From Arabidopsis thaliana (lineage: Eukaryota; Streptophyta; Magnoliopsida; Brassicales; Brassicaceae), in NCBI RefSeq assembly GCF_000001735.4, contig NC_003070.9:25281971-25345970 (forward strand): a stretch of DNA of 64,000 nucleotides, read 5' to 3'. Of this stretch, positions 1 to 14,700 are shown piece by piece. The notes beneath the pieces are model-generated. The model was not told the origin of the DNA, made no database searches, and worked only from the letters and a program-made list of their open reading frames with translations. The stretch's first letter is position 1, and every line of letters starts with the position of its first letter. A program made the position numbers and the translations under genes.

Positions 1-3000
1 GTGCTAACCTTTGAAAGTTTGTCTTCTTTTCCTAAAAGCTCTGTGATGGAATGCATGCAATCTGCAGCAAGGTACATCCAGCATCTAAGATCAACATGTC
101 GCTCATCTTCACTAGGGTGCGAAGCCCGGGGATAATCATCCAGCCCCGACGAAAGCGTCTGCAAGAAATTTAAGATATCAAATTCATCTCTGAGGATCTG
201 TCAATTGATCTACCATATCCGCAAATAAACAGCTGACACAGTAGCAATCCTACTAAAAATGGTCGCTCACACACCCAATAAATTTTGAGACATTTTGTCG
301 CTAACAAGAATATACTGCAGCAAAAATTCATCAATCAATGGTATCATATATTGATATAGAGCATACGGAAGCAGCTAAAGTCAGAGAAAACCTTAAAACT
401 CGACACAGTCTATGTGAGGGTTAAAAATAGAGCCTTCAGTTTATGAGAAACAAAGAAATAGTACCTTAGGGTTAAGTTCTTGAGTTGTTGTGTTGTCTCT
501 GCCATGCCAAAAGTAGCTTCCGATCTCCTTGCCTAGAGTTTAATCAATTCATTAATTACTAAACATATGAACTAGCCCACTCCAACCATATTAAGCCTAT
601 AAAAATATCAGTTCTATATAAAAACTCATCACATCTACGGATCGTGATTAACAACAAGAAATCCAATTGTGATTGGTAAGCAATAGTCACTTAAGATATT
701 ACTACTAACTCTAAAACACATAGCAGTTGAAGACTGAAAGGATTCTATAAATCTATACACTAGAGGACATCCATGTTGTTACCTTTCTGGGAAGTATTAA
801 ACCACTGAAACCAAGCATCTAAGCGTACAGAAGCTCGCTCAAGGAATGACAATACTTCATCCTTTTCTGATGCGACAAACTTTTCCATCCTTATAGCATC
901 AATCAGATCTGAAAAAAAGAGATTGTCACTATATGGAGCTGAATTAATTGTAAGCCTTTATCTATATTTACAAGGATAGGTCACATTTTCAATCCACAAA
1001 ATTAGTAGGAAGCCGAAAGCACTCTTATGATCTTGGCTACAAAGTTCTAAACATCTAATTGTAGTAGGAACAGAAATATCGGTACAACAAACGGAAGGAA
1101 GCTGATAACGATATTGCTGATTCCCTCTTCTATAATAAATGCTGGTCAAGGATTGGTAGTAAAATAAACTAATTTTTATGACACAAAGGCATACATGAAA
1201 CAAAGAGAGCAATGACAAACGAAAAAGTAAGTAGAGATAAAAGAACAACAGATTCTTACCACGTATCACCAAAAACAGAGTTGGTGGATTGCCATTACTC
1301 GGGTATTGAACTACGAATTCCTCTGGAACCTTACTGCAGGTAGAGAAACACTATAAAACAATTACAACAATAACCATGACTACCACGGTTAGTGAGAGAG
1401 AGTAAATACCTCAAAGCTTCAGCACCCAAAATTTGCTCACGTGGAATCCATCCATCTATGTTCAATAGGTCTAACCAGTGTCCAACGATATCCAAGGTTA
1501 TACGAATATCCCACCGCCTGATCAAAGCACACACAACAAATTCCAAAGTATGATCAACTAGTAGGAGGAATATAGCTTGTAATTTTGTAATAATAATTGG
1601 TCAAACAAAAGTGGCAATAGCATAGCAAAGAAATCTTCAACAGACAAATGATTAATAAGAACGAACCAGATCAACAATTGATGGAAACCTTCGTCCCACA
1701 AAAACCCCCTAGGAAAAAAAGGTCGGCTTGGAACAGCTGTGTACAGCTCGGCTGGCCAATACAGCAAGAAATTATCCCGACTTCCAGGCTGCAATAGAAG
1801 GTATCAATTGTGTGGTTCTGTGAGAGGTCCAAGCTAGTTTGCAGATGGGAGGAACATAAATAGGATGAAAAAATAATACATAAGATGCTGGATGGAAATA
1901 AACTCGCCTGAGTGCTTTTAGGAACATAAATTTTTGATTGGCCATAGAAGTAACCAATGCCCCCAAGCATGTTTGCAATTGCAGTCCTTCCAACCCCCAA
2001 TGTTTCTGAATCATGCTGGAACCAGAGGAAACTGAGATTGAGACCCTCAATCTTTTATGAACATCGATTTGAATAGATGCAAAGTATTAACTATATGTAC
2101 GTTATGACAACTAGGAGCTGACAACATATGTACGCCATTGAGAAACAGAATAGCACATAAGCAGAGAGAGACTAATCCTAGTGGAAGGAGATTCTGAGAG
2201 GTGAAGAATGAAACTGCTGAAGTCAATACAGCAAGTGCTCAGCAATCGCTGTTCTCGACTTCACATCCAGACAAAGTTGTTAACAGTGATTTTTTCACAA
2301 CAACATGAAGATCCATGAAACAAGACCTCTGGGTGAGCTAAAGAATATTTATTAGCATGGGTAACATGTGTAGCATACCTTTTCAGAAAGCTTGAAGCAT
2401 TCATTAAACTTTGCATCAAATTCTTGATGTTTCTTTTTAAGTAGATCAGAGAGTGGCAAACCTACACGACATATACATGAAACTTAGTACAAATGCAATA
2501 AAAGTAGACAACATCAATGATATAGTGCCATCAGAGAACATTTCTTAAATGGACGCTCCACTGAATCATAACAGATACACATAATTAGTATTCTTAGCGA
2601 AGCTACAGAATAATAAGCTACTGCTTTTCCTCAGGTTGGAGGGACACTTAAGAAACACAAAAATACACACAGAACCCAAACATAAATTTCAGACTAGCAT
2701 TCTTTATCTGAGTTATGAAACTCAAAAGGATAATGTTGCCGTAAAAAACTCATAAACGGAGGAGAAGTTCTTCCATACTCAAACTCAAATGGAAGTCACA
2801 TCCACAAACTAAGGTTAAGAAAATCAAAACACATCACTAATGATGCTTGATAATAACAGGAGGTTAACTATACCTGTGAGACTTGTTAAACGCTTTTCCA
2901 CATTTGAACTTTCTCCTTTGATCCCGGAGATGAAGGGAATATCAATCGTAAATGGTAGCCTCCCAGAAATCTGTATGTTGCCATTGGACATGGTGAAACA

Positions 3001-4611
3001 TATTGATCACAGATTCCATAGGAGTTAAGAAAATTCTATATATTTTTACAAAAATACACATGCATACATCTTTATTAAGACTGATTACCTGAAAGATGTA
3101 AATGTTAGAAGAATCCTCTGATGTGTCAGAGAGCTGAAGTCGTCCAAACTTCCTTGCCTGAAAACATACAAGCAAAGAGAACTGTAAGCATTGCGGTCTT
3201 TAAAAAAATATACTTTGGACCCTTTCAAAATGAGTTATGAGCTCGAAAACTAGCAGACCTGCAGAGCAAGATTTTGCTGAACTAGATCAGACAAATTATA
3301 TATGTGAGGCGTCTTGAAACCGGAATAATGTGTCTCGAGCTGATTCTGCAAATGAAGAACAATCAAAATGGTTATATCCAGATGAGCATCAGCGGATGAC
3401 ATCCGAAACATGACAGAAAATGTCAAACCACCCGCAGATCCACTTCCAGCAGAGACAGCTACAAAAGTCCTAAGAATTCTACAGAGCAATTTCAATCACA
3501 AATTACCTGTGATTTTAAGTGTATCTGCCAGTCTCCTACATCTTCACGTGACCCCGAAACCAGGAGAGAGCTCCCTTGGAAATCTAAACCATCTTGGCCT
3601 AAATTTAAAACATTGCCACCTTCATCAGCTAAATAAAAGAAGAGATGTGCACTTCTCTTCACATCATCATTCAACCTAGTTTAGTTCCACCATGGTCAAA
3701 TAAAAAACCCATTGTCATGCCACAGTGTAAAATGAATTTCTATCAATAAGCCAAAATAACAAAAAGCCGACACTGTGAAGAAAAGTATATTACAGTACGA
3801 ATGCATATTAGCAATTACCCTTTATTTTTTACATCAATCCGAACTGCCCAATCCCCACCATAACCAAGGCCGTCTCCCTTGGACTTCACAAAACTCGTCT
3901 CTATTACCATATCGTTTTCAACCAGCTCTTGCCGACCATAATCCCGTCCATTATGTTCTCTCCAGCCAAATGTACTTAAATCATCAGAGTTTTCACAGAA
4001 ATGCCGCATAACATACATCTCATCTTTGACACCAAGCCACATCAAGCCAGCTACCAAGGACAATGGAGTTCTGCATTGCCATATACAACTTCTTTACTTG
4101 TACAAAGAATATCCCAGAGTAGAGATTCATTCACAGTGGAATTTGCATACCTAGCTCGAACTCCAAAATAAACATGAGGACGATAAGTTCCCCAGTATAA
4201 GCTCTCTTTGTGCTCGCCCTGAAACTGGTACACATATACAAAAAACGAATCTTTCCAATTCATGACTTTGATGATTTAAAAAAACGAGTAGTGAATATAA
4301 TATTAGTGTACCATTGACAAATCCATGACTTTCGGAGCAGGAAAAGGAGTGATAACCCTAGGCTTCTGGGACTCATCAAACAACAACCCGTGACGAACTA
4401 GCCGATTGATTACGAAGTAGATTACTATAATCCCTAATATGATTAACCCAACCAATATCTTGAGATTCGTCTTGAAAGCACCGATCGATACAAGTTCCTT
4501 GCCTTTGCCGCGGCGGATACTCGGAGGATAAGCGCTTCCTTCATCGGAGCCGGGAGATAATGATGATGATTTGATTCGACCACGCGCGCTCCGACGGCTA
4601 GCTCCGGTCAT
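1..4611 (-). CDS. GCS1: Alpha-glucosidase I (GH63), ER N-glycan processing; 3' end beyond window
   Basis: Removes the outermost alpha-1,2-linked glucose from the oligosaccharide just transferred to nascent glycoproteins in the ER, the first N-glycan trimming step. The start at 4611 gives a short cytosolic tail rich in Arg and Ser (RRSARGR), one membrane anchor at about residues 51-69, then the lumenal enzyme: a type II topology. Fifteen exons fit in phase: 4312-4611, 4151-4224, 3819-4070, 3507-3675, 3259-3345, 3089-3157, 2874-2970, 2379-2461, 1908-2015, 1667-1788, 1410-1517, 1260-1333, 783-908, 465-532 and 9-158, about 629 residues. Family segments seen include [13 protein letters not shown] and [15 protein letters not shown] in the catalytic barrel. 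A donor at 8/7 shows the gene continues off the left edge; the Arabidopsis protein is about 850 residues, so roughly a quarter is missing. The intron after exon 9 appears to use a GC donor. Mutants (knopf/gcs1) are seed defective. Confidence 0.95.
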
Positions 4612-5096
4612 GGTCGGGTAAAATATAATCGAAATGATGATGAATGTGTGTAGTTGGTTTTGTGATTGGCGATGATCAGTGAAGCTGGGAAGTGAGGAAG
4701 GTAGAGAAGAGTTGACTTTGACCAATCGTGTTTGCTCTCTAATTTTGTTTTCTTTTCCTAAAATAACCGAGACGAACCGAACCAAACCGAAACCGAAACC
4801 GAAACCTAGGAATTGAATTAATCACTTGAGAATGCAAGAGCACTTGAATACTATTTGCCAAAATTATAGAAACTACTAACTAGAGAAGGGTTTGGGGGAA
4901 AACTCTTTATTATGTGTTATTGATCTCAATAACATTGATACAATATATATATATAGAGCCTAAGAATATGTTTATTACGGGAAGAAATTCAAATTGTGTA
5001 TGACCAAATCTGTTTTACTTTTTGTACACTCATATCCATGACCATTTATATGTTTGATATAACTCTGCCAGTTTCCATGTAGTTGCTTTATCATAT
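4612..5096. other. Intergenic: GCS1 5' leader and upstream region
   Basis: Holds the GCS1 leader and promoter, reading leftward. Just upstream of the GCS1 start, around 4770-4806, there is a short CCGAAA/CCGAAC-type repeat. A (TA)n tract lies near 4941-4956. I see no convincing coding exon here. Confidence 0.5.
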
Positions 5097-5355
5097 ATGG
5101 ATACGAAGATTATATCCAAACACAGGGCTATGCACTTTACGATTTTGCGGGAGCGTGCTATTGAAGAGGTGAGGTTTTTTCCTTATTCAGTTTTCTTAAG
5201 CATTCTATAAGTTTTGCCTACATTGAAGGGATTATCACCCATTTTGTGTGAAACAGTTGGTTGTGCTCGAAAGTCTTAAAAAGAGAGAGATTGAAGCATT
5301 GCACCATCTCACCACCACCCAAAAGACTCGTAGGCGTTTTTGTTTCTTCTGTTAA
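5097..5355 (+). CDS. Possible small two-exon gene, 56 residues, function unknown
   Basis: Not recognised. An ATG at 5097 opens 24 codons to 5168, followed by a GTGAGG donor. An 88-base intron-like segment ends in AAACAG, and a second exon 5257-5355 continues in frame to TAA. The predicted product is strongly basic and helical-looking, starting MDTKIISKHR and containing RERAIEE, then ESLKKREIEALHHL, then an Arg-rich end. It reads opposite to both neighbours (GCS1 and REV3). The charged heptad-like pattern across the splice junction is more protein-like than random intergenic frames nearby. It could equally be a decayed exon pair copied from another gene, or chance. Transcription evidence would decide. 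Confidence 0.25.
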
Positions 5356-5736
5356 TTTTTTTTGTTATGTTGTTTTTGTTTCTTTATCTATCTATCTATC
5401 TTTCTCGTGAACTTGGTATGCTATACAAAATTATAATTATTTTTTCCAAGATTGCTTATACACAACACAACACAAAGGAGTTGAACAGAATGATGAGTGA
5501 CAGTACTGTACTCGTGGGTGCTACTACTATCTATACACATATTCACACGTCCTTGAAAAAAATGCTCTTTGATCACAACCATATAAACCTACTAGTTCGC
5601 TCAAAATCCTGCAAATACAAAAATTCACATCGTTACTTAACAGGATAGGATGGTTTAGATTAGTTTGAGTGGAAATACGTATGGGATAGAGTTAGATTAC
5701 TGGTTTTTTTTTTTTTTTTTTGAGTTTTCGTCAAGG
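5356..5736. other. Intergenic: REV3 3' untranslated region
   Basis: Region downstream of the REV3 stop codon (REV3 reads leftward into it). It contains a T-run at about 5704-5721 and otherwise AT-rich sequence without a supported gene. Confidence 0.5.
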
Positions 5737-8700
5737 TTAGAACCACTCAGCCATGCATTTAGGGTAAAGCTCACTCTCAGTAGCAATGGAGGAGAGGCCA
5801 CGAAGCTCTTTCTGAACTTTCCGTCTCTCGTAAAAGACTGAGCACGCAAGGGAATTGCATTTCACTCCGCTTTGCACCACCCAGTCTCCCCCACCACAGT
5901 GTCTGCATATCTGCAAATAAGATAATATAAAGAAAAATCAATTAATGGACCAACAAAGTTGGAACTGAATGCATCTACAGAGATTCACCAAGGTCACAAC
6001 TTAAGCACACATGGAAAGAGGTCTACACTCGTTCTTGTTATAAAATAGCAAACATTTCTGAAAGATAATCTGAAACTAATAAGTCTCCACTTTTTAGCAT
6101 AAATTGTTTTGCGACTACCATGAGATGAAACTGTCTCTTTGAATTCAAAGTGTGTGCAAGATTAAATGCAAATGCTCACATCAGAAAGTGTACAAGTTTC
6201 TATGAAGCACACGATCTCTTGGAAAGTAAAGACAGTAAGATGATGGTTGTAAACGTTACCAAGTTCTGTAACAGTTCATAAACGTTAGATTTTGGAGTAC
6301 TTACCGTGGCTAGGTGTTGCATCTCTCTCTCCAACTTTGAAGTCTTCCAAACAATGGTTGCAGCAGCAGCACTTTTATTTTGAAGGCACCGGTTGCATAG
6401 TTGAGCAGATTCTTGAACAACTTCCCCACACAAGATGCAATGTTTCGATAGATAAAAATAATCAATCCTTGTTTTGTGTGAGTTTTTAGAGTTTAAGGGA
6501 CGTTGACCAAGGGAGCTTCTGGTGAGACGGGGCATCTCCAAAAACCACTGGTTTAAGTCTGCACCCACGAGTCCAAATACCCTTTGCAAAGCTGGTATAA
6601 TTTGTTTGTTGATGTAGTATAAGTCATTCAGTCGGTAGGGTGTATCGACGTCCAAAAGAACCAGTGGATCAACAACCATATCAACAAGTCGAGCTCCTGG
6701 CTCCCCATGAATCACAACATAAGGCACTCGTTCAGCATAGCGTGGCTCTGTCCGAGGGTCTGCTTTCATTGATTTGGTTGCCACAATAGCTGCTGGAGGA
6801 AGGAGTGAAGAGTCTCTTGTGCTGTAAGTACCCAACCGAACTTCTTTTGCAAAGATAAAATCTTGAAGAGACACTCTCCCTGATAGTATCCGCTTCCACT
6901 GTCTATACAAGTACGACTTAACCTGCACAATGAATAGAGAAAAGCAGATGTACGACACTGCAGTTTCAGCTGATAATTCGAAAGAGTGCAAGAAATCAAA
7001 TTTGTACCTTAGAGATGTTCTTCTGTTCAAAAAAGAGTCTCAACGATTGCTCCATAGTTTTCGCAACAGCTTCACAAGTGTCTCTTCGAACAGTTTCAAT
7101 ACCTTTTGCATCAAATATAGGCTCTCTCTGATTGGGACTTTCATAACTGTACCCAACATAACGCTTCTTCGTAAGAAGGAAACAAGGGTGATAGACTTTC
7201 TCCATCTTTAAAGTGACTGGGTGTGGGTTCATTTCAGTTATTGCAGATGCAATCTCTTGTCCGACTACAAAAGCTTCTTTTACAGTTCGTCCTTTTAGGA
7301 GGACAAACATACTACAGAAGTAATTAAAATGCATGAGGCCACGAGGAAGAAGTAAATAAAGAAACTGTGATACATACTTGTCAAGGCTGCTGAAATGACC
7401 ATAATAAACACTCGGAAGTAATACGAATATATATTAACTTATGCAAGCATGAAACCCTGGCTATACTTTATATTGTAGGAAGTTAAAATAGTGCCATGAA
7501 AGATGGTGGTTAATGTTTACCTATCAGTGTCACCATATACAACTCTAGCGTTCCAATTATCATTGGCATTGACGAATGAAATAGCCTTCTCAAGTGTGCT
7601 ACGACCACACTGGACAATACTATCTGCCAGCTCTGCACAAGGCATTCGACCACTGAAGCCAGCAGCAGTATAACCATAAGTCACATTTGCTATCAGCTTT
7701 AAAGCAAGCTGCCTCGCATTAAATATCTGAAAGAAGACACTGTATACCATCAAAATTGCAAATTTTATCTTCAAACCAAAAATTTGGACTCTGATCAAGA
7801 TAACCATACCCGGTGAAGAACTGCTTCTGAAGGAGTCAACTTTTTCATTGCTTTTTTCACCATTATTCTTGTAGACAGAATCTCCTCTAGCAGCCTAGGT
7901 AAAATTCCTCTACGCACCTATAGAAAGAAGAGAAGGTGACTACTATGCTTAAGCTAAATAAGAAAAGAACTCATCGATGCAGAAAACAATGATGCTTTCG
8001 GGAAATAAGATCATTGTTTGCATTGATTATGATGACTTTAAATACAAGATTTAATTTGCTCAAGAAAAACAATGCACATTACCTCTGGTGGCACGTACAT
8101 CACACTGTTTGGGGTCTGTAGGATCTGATTTAAATCCTGAAGAACATCGAGGTCTAGAGAGTATGAGCTGACCCCAAGGGTGTTCATCTTCAAATGTGCA
8201 AGTTTTCCGAGACATGTAGAAAAGCACAGATTATATGCTATAATCATTGAAGGGTAAAGAGATTGAAAATCCAACACAATAACAGGATCATCGTAAAAGG
8301 CAGATTCTGGTTCCATCACAAGAGGTACACATTCCATAGCTGGCTGAGAGGCAACCTACATGATCACATGATTTAGTTAGGAGAATACTAATGAGTAAGA
8401 AGGGCGTGAAAAGATTATGAAAGCTATCATGAAGACAAAACAAGGCATGACCAGTCCATTGAATAAGGCCAGACGACTGGTTATAATCCAAGAAACGTTA
8501 AAAGTAAATCACTTGGAAGTAGCAGATAAAACGAACCTGTTGGTTTCCTGGAGAAATAGCAAGATAATTTTGTGTATGTGCTAATCTCAGAAGCATGGAT
8601 TCCACTCTGTACTGTGAACCTCGGGAGAGAACTGAGAAAAAGTCTATACCAAAAACACGAGCAAGTTCTGACGTACGATTTATCTGCAAACAATGATTTA

Positions 8701-11700
8701 GTGGGATCAACAACTTGCAGATAATTCACTATATAAATCAAGTTCTAAATGTTACATACCATGTCAAGTTGGCTCATTATCTCAAGGTTCAAATTTGCTC
8801 GCCGAATCACATATTCTATGCATCTATATCTTGCACCCGCAGGACCACTTGAAAACCATTCTGTCAATACCTTATAGGGGATTGATGGAACCTTCTGCCT
8901 CAAAACAGCCTCTGACACAGCTTCAATCGTGTACATGTTGAGTTTAACTTCCCCGCGAATCAAACGCCATGCATTGAGAACAATTCTACCTCCAACATGA
9001 ACACCACTAGCATGTGTGCGGCCCCACTCGTCCTCAATTACCACTTCTTCTACTTGAGCAGGATTAGCTACCAACGGATCTGGCAGCAGATTATTACCAA
9101 GTTTTCTCTTATTATCTGAATTGTTTGTTGTGGTCGGAGATGGCGTCCTAGATATATTATTGAGAAATCTTATACCAAGCTGTGCAGCTCTTTCAGCTAG
9201 AAAACCAATGGATCCGCCCTGTATATCCCAGCCCAGAAGAACATCTGGATCCCATTTACATAAAGTCTCAATAAAATATCTGAATAGTTGCCTCTCTTCA
9301 AGGAATACAGACAACTTGCATCCAGATAGGCCATCAACATTTCTGTAGTGAGACAACAATAAAAGCATGAATACGTCAGGCGCAAGATTTCTAAGAAACC
9401 AAAAAAAAGTAAATCTGGTATATTACCTCTGATCAATGCTATCTGGACTAAATAAAAGCACAAATACTTCAGCTACAAAACTATCGTCATTCTGCACGAC
9501 GAGAGCTATAACATTGACAGAATCAAATCGTGGATCAGGTCGCAGGTCCCCTCTAGACTCTGCATGAACCTATAAGTTTATAGATATTAACATGTATCAA
9601 TGAACCTTTTCGCAGAAGACATCATCTTAAATTAAGAAAGTTCATTTGTACTACAGAGGGCCGTTTGGTAACAGCATTAACAAAATATAATATACTAAGA
9701 CGAGCTTGTAAAGGTCAAAACTCATTTTAACGAGCTGCACGTTTTGACTTCCTAAGTCCACTGTTTGTAAACCATTCCAAGTGTCCATTACTAATCTATA
9801 CGTGCAAAGGCCATTTGAGGACTCTTAGTAATTGAAGCTGTAGCTTCACAAAGACGAGGGTTAAGTTAAAGCACCTCTATACTCAGAATTGTAAGCTGTT
9901 GCCCCGCACCCATGCTCGCAGGATCTCGGAATCCCATTTGACTTAAGGGAGTGGGCCCAGATTTCCCATCAGGGCCTGAAATCTGAGACAGCTCTTGGGA
10001 AACACTGGCCTGCAAGTTAAGATTAAGAAACGTTCCTTTGGGTTTCAGATCTATCTCCGACTCTGTATAAGCATTTGATTCTGAATTCACAAAAAGGTTA
10101 TTATGCTGCTCCACGTGCTCAGACACAGACACCACATTAGATGCAGAAGCAAGATCAGTGAAACTTGCTCCACGATCATTATGATTATCTCGTAATGGTT
10201 GTTTTTCTGAATCAATATTAGAGTCTCCTGGACGTGGAAAAATTCAAAAGTTTAAAACAAAAGTTATCATTTTCACTTACTTTTAATGAAATGAATATCT
10301 TAATCAGGGACAGTACCATTTTCGTAAGGGAAAACGCTTTAAGCATGTATATTGAAACTTTGAGAATATGTTAAATTGAATTAAATTAGGCAGTCCAGTG
10401 ACTTCCGACTAACTCTACACAATACCTTTGTCATTCGATATCCATTGTAAAACAGAATCCACAGAAGGGGGTGAAAAGGCAGGGGTCAGTAGGTAAAGAT
10501 TGGAGCCGTCATTGAGATGATGCAAGGGAATACCAAGGGAAGTTCCTTGGAAAAAGTGTTTCTTTTCCTCCTTGTTGTCCTCCAAGGGAAAAAACGGGAT
10601 GTCGTTGGAATTTCCCTCTTCCAAGAGAACAAAAAACAAACAGGATGTCAGAAGTATCTCAGGTCGAAGTAAAAATAAATAAAGAGCACAGCCAGAGAGA
10701 AGTTCTGCAAGAACTTAAGTTGACCTAACTTCAGTTTTATAAATTTATATTTCAACCGCATTTGCATTAACTGTAGAAGTGGCAGAAACTAGAACCAGAA
10801 CAAGATGAGTAAAGGTACCATATTCATCATGCTGTTTTTCCCTGGCATGAATTTCATGAGAATGTGCAGAATCCTGCAGTCCAGCACTTAGGCAATCGAG
10901 AGAAGGAGGCTTCTTGCTTAAGGTTAGGCATATTAATCTTCCCGTCTCATCAGTTTCATTGGCAGTTGACTCTTGCTCCCTCCCCGATTTTTGGACACTA
11001 TCTATTTCAATCCCAACATGTATATTGCTAGACACTAGTGTTCCTGATTCCACAGTTTGTGGATCCTTACCAAATGGAACAGTGGTAGATGACAAATTCC
11101 TTAAAACTTCATCACTGTTTTGACTTGCTGTCTCTTTAGCTGAACATCTATCAACAGAATGAAGTTCAGATGACTCAGTGGATATATTACACTCGCAATT
11201 TCCAGAATCTATAGGAGATAAATTTGGAGTATCGCCACAAACAAATTCGCTAAATTCTGCAGAAAGAGCAGGACCTTGTTTTTTGGCCTCACATCTCAAG
11301 GTGCACTCATTTTTTTCCCCGTGTCGGGAATCTCTAACCTTCCTAGACTTCATATGCTGTGAAACAGGCGATTCTCCATGGCATAACCGTTTTTTTCTCA
11401 TCAAGTCCCGCAGAGAACATCCAGCCAAAACGTTTCTGTCAATTGTATTACAAACATCTGCTTGATGTTCTTTGACTGGAACAATATAATTGTCTGTCAT
11501 CTCATTCATGGGGTAAGAACTAATCTTTGTTAAACCAAGTTTATCACTAGCATTTGTACTGTCAAAGTCCTTCTGAAGATTTTTGGTCAGTGTAAAAGGT
11601 AAAGGTCCCCATACTGAGTTGCTAGGCTTGTTGCTCTTAGAGAAGCTCCTGTTCTTATACTCCATTACTTCACTCGTATGTAAATCACTCTTTCTGTATC

Positions 11701-14700
11701 TCCGGAATGAATTTTCGCTTGCTCCATTTGAAGTGGAGCTATCTGGAACATCACTAGCGACTTCTATTTCAAGAGATTGTTTGTCGGATGAAGTTCTAAG
11801 ATTCTGGCTATCAGGATTACTAGGTAAAGCTCTCTTAGTCGAACTCCCAAAGTCTGGAAGATTTTCCTGAGAATCAAGAATGTCTTGACATTCCTTTTGG
11901 GATTGGCTCACATAATCTGTACTAGCCATTTCAAGAACCTTGTTAATAGACGCTAAAGGCAAAAGAGGACTAAGGATAGTTTCCCGGAGAATCTCATCAT
12001 CTGAGTTTATGTCCTCTGCAGCCTGAGATGAGGCAAACCACTTAAAGAGACCCAAGGCTTCAGCATCTTGTATTTGAGCAGGTGTATCTCTGTCCGTGGG
12101 TGTTTTCATATATTCATCATTTTCCATTGATGCTTCTTCACTCTTCTCGCCAAGTGGAGAAAGCTGTTCTGATGCAGGAAACTCACTGCATGTACCAACC
12201 ATATGATTCAAAGCCTGTAGATCAGTAATTTCAGGTTTGGCATGCATATCTGGACCAGCTGAAGATACTGCAGTAGGCTTCATACCAGGCGGAGACAATT
12301 CAACTTTGTTTAGCATTTCTTTAAGCATATTCCCAAACCCAACATAATCTGACATAGTCTGCAACACATCAGCTGCAGAGGGTTTACCAGGATCAGGAGG
12401 TATAGGTGCATCATGCACACCAGTCCTTTCATACTCCTCCTGAACAAAAGTGACGAGGTTAGGCAAGGTAATACCAACTAAATAATTTCAAAGTAGAACC
12501 AAGAAAGTAGAATGAACCTCCCAAATTGCCACAAGCGACTGAACCATGTTAGTATCAGACTGGGCTTGTGAAAGGGAGTTGTACATTTTAAACTGTTGAT
12601 TGAGAATATCTACAAGAGAAGAGGCTAGTTCAAACGTCCGGTCATACATGAAACACAAACAATTAAATTTCGAATCAGGAAAATTACCACTACTAGTAGC
12701 ATCTCCCTCAAGTTCACAGAGACTCTGACGTCTGTAATGGTGTTGGTGCCTATGCTGGCTCTGGCTCAACGGTGTATCAGATTCTTCAGAGAGATTCCAC
12801 ATCCACTGACCTGGGATTGTTGACAAGCTCCAAACAGGAAAACTGACGCTTGCAGCAGCACTTGAATTTGCCTGCTACATTGTTTCAGTATTGTGATATA
12901 AAAGAAGATAAAACTACCACACAATATAACGCAAAGCATCAAGTATTTGAAGATCTACCTTTGTAATAGCCACTTCGTCAATCCTTTGTCCCGGACAATC
13001 ATCCAAATCAAATCTCCTTGGCCGGAAATGGTGAGGCACTGGGCTACGGAACTTCATCTTTGATATATGCACATGACCCATTCCATACAAATTATAATCA
13101 ACCTATAGAAGAAAATCACAGAAACTTCAGTATTGAAATGCAGACAAACTGTCGTGGAATTACAGGGAGGGGGACACTTAGTATCTAAGGTTTGGTTGGA
13201 AGGGTTCAAGAGCAAATATATAAGTGAAAAGTAGCTGAAAACTGACAAGTAAGGAAGGCTTCAGGGCACCAAAAGACTATTCTCAAATTATTATATATAG
13301 TTGTGGTTGGATCAGCATTACTTATTAACATGAATATGTGCATGACTATCCCATAGAAAAAGTATCCCCCCAGCTCCGTTTTTCATTTTAATTACATTTT
13401 GATGGTACATAATCCGTAGCAATTTTGACAGAATAACTTTCATATCTGAAATTGCTAAGTTTGACAAAATCCTAGTCACTAAACGATTTCTTTGGAATAC
13501 ATAACAACGAAAAATTACCAGAAACTGGAGAATAAAGGGAATATGAGACTCGTAAGGCTGCAAACTTTTACCAAGAACAGCACCTGCCTAGAGAGGAAAA
13601 TAAAAAGAGTTATCAGCATACTATTTTCACCAAAATTATATGCATCATACATAAAGTACAGAATAATGGCGGAGTGGAATCATCAAGATATCGTACCAGA
13701 AGAAGACTGGCAGCACGAGCCACATCGGGTGGATGGTAGCTACTATACTGTTAAGGTGATTAAATAATAAACTGCTCAAGAAAATGGTATTGCTCGAAAA
13801 TTAAATATACAGGATACAGATAAATCTTCACAAAAGCCTCCTCTGTTGAGTGGTACCCATAAAACTTCTTTGCTCTTACAATCTCACAATCATGGATATG
13901 TTGCCTTTTTGAAGCAGCATTTCCCTTAAGCTACAAGCCCAAATCAAGTATCAATATTGATTGTAACACATCTATGGGAACACGCAGAAACCACAAAAAA
14001 AAAAAAAAAAAAAAAAAAAAAAAGCCAGATACATAAACGCAGCTCATTGTCAAGAGTCAAGACTAAAAAACCATGGCTCACTTGGTATAAAATACACACC
14101 TTTAGAGCCTTCTCTAACTCAAGGGATAAAGCAAGTGTACTTCCATCCACTGAAGCAAAAAAAAAGGAAAATTGTCATTGGTGCTTGACTAGCTAACTCT
14201 AGTATATTTCTCAGTAGACTTATAAATGGGTTACGAATTCATACCTCCTTTATGATGCTCAAGTGGAATTTCTGAGCACGGAATATAGAGATATGGTAAA
14301 GCCTATAAGAGAAACAAAGTTTCCAATCTTAGCAACAAGCAAACAAACTTTTTTTTCTTAAAACAAGATAGTAAAATTAAAACTCTTACACGATGAATGT
14401 GCAAGCAAGTCTTCTGACCAGCAGGTGTAGAGCCGTATATCCTTATAACAGGGACTTCATTTACCTCACTACCTTAAATTCCCAGCAACAAATCAAATAG
14501 TAACAAGTCAAAAACTTGCCCTTTAACATCTAACGAAACTGGAGCATTACTCTAGTCAAAATTTCTGAAGTCAACCATTGGATTCAAAAAGGCGTAAGCT
14601 TTAGAAAGTATAAAGAGAGAATTTTGCCTTACCTTGGAAGCTACTGTAGCAAATATTATAACCAGGGATTGGAGAAGCCATGTAATAATCGATTGAAACT

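Noticed and set aside
9660..9840. 'gggccgtttggtaac' phrase in REV3 intron 12 resembling a transposon end
   Set aside because: No matching opposite end or target duplication could be identified.
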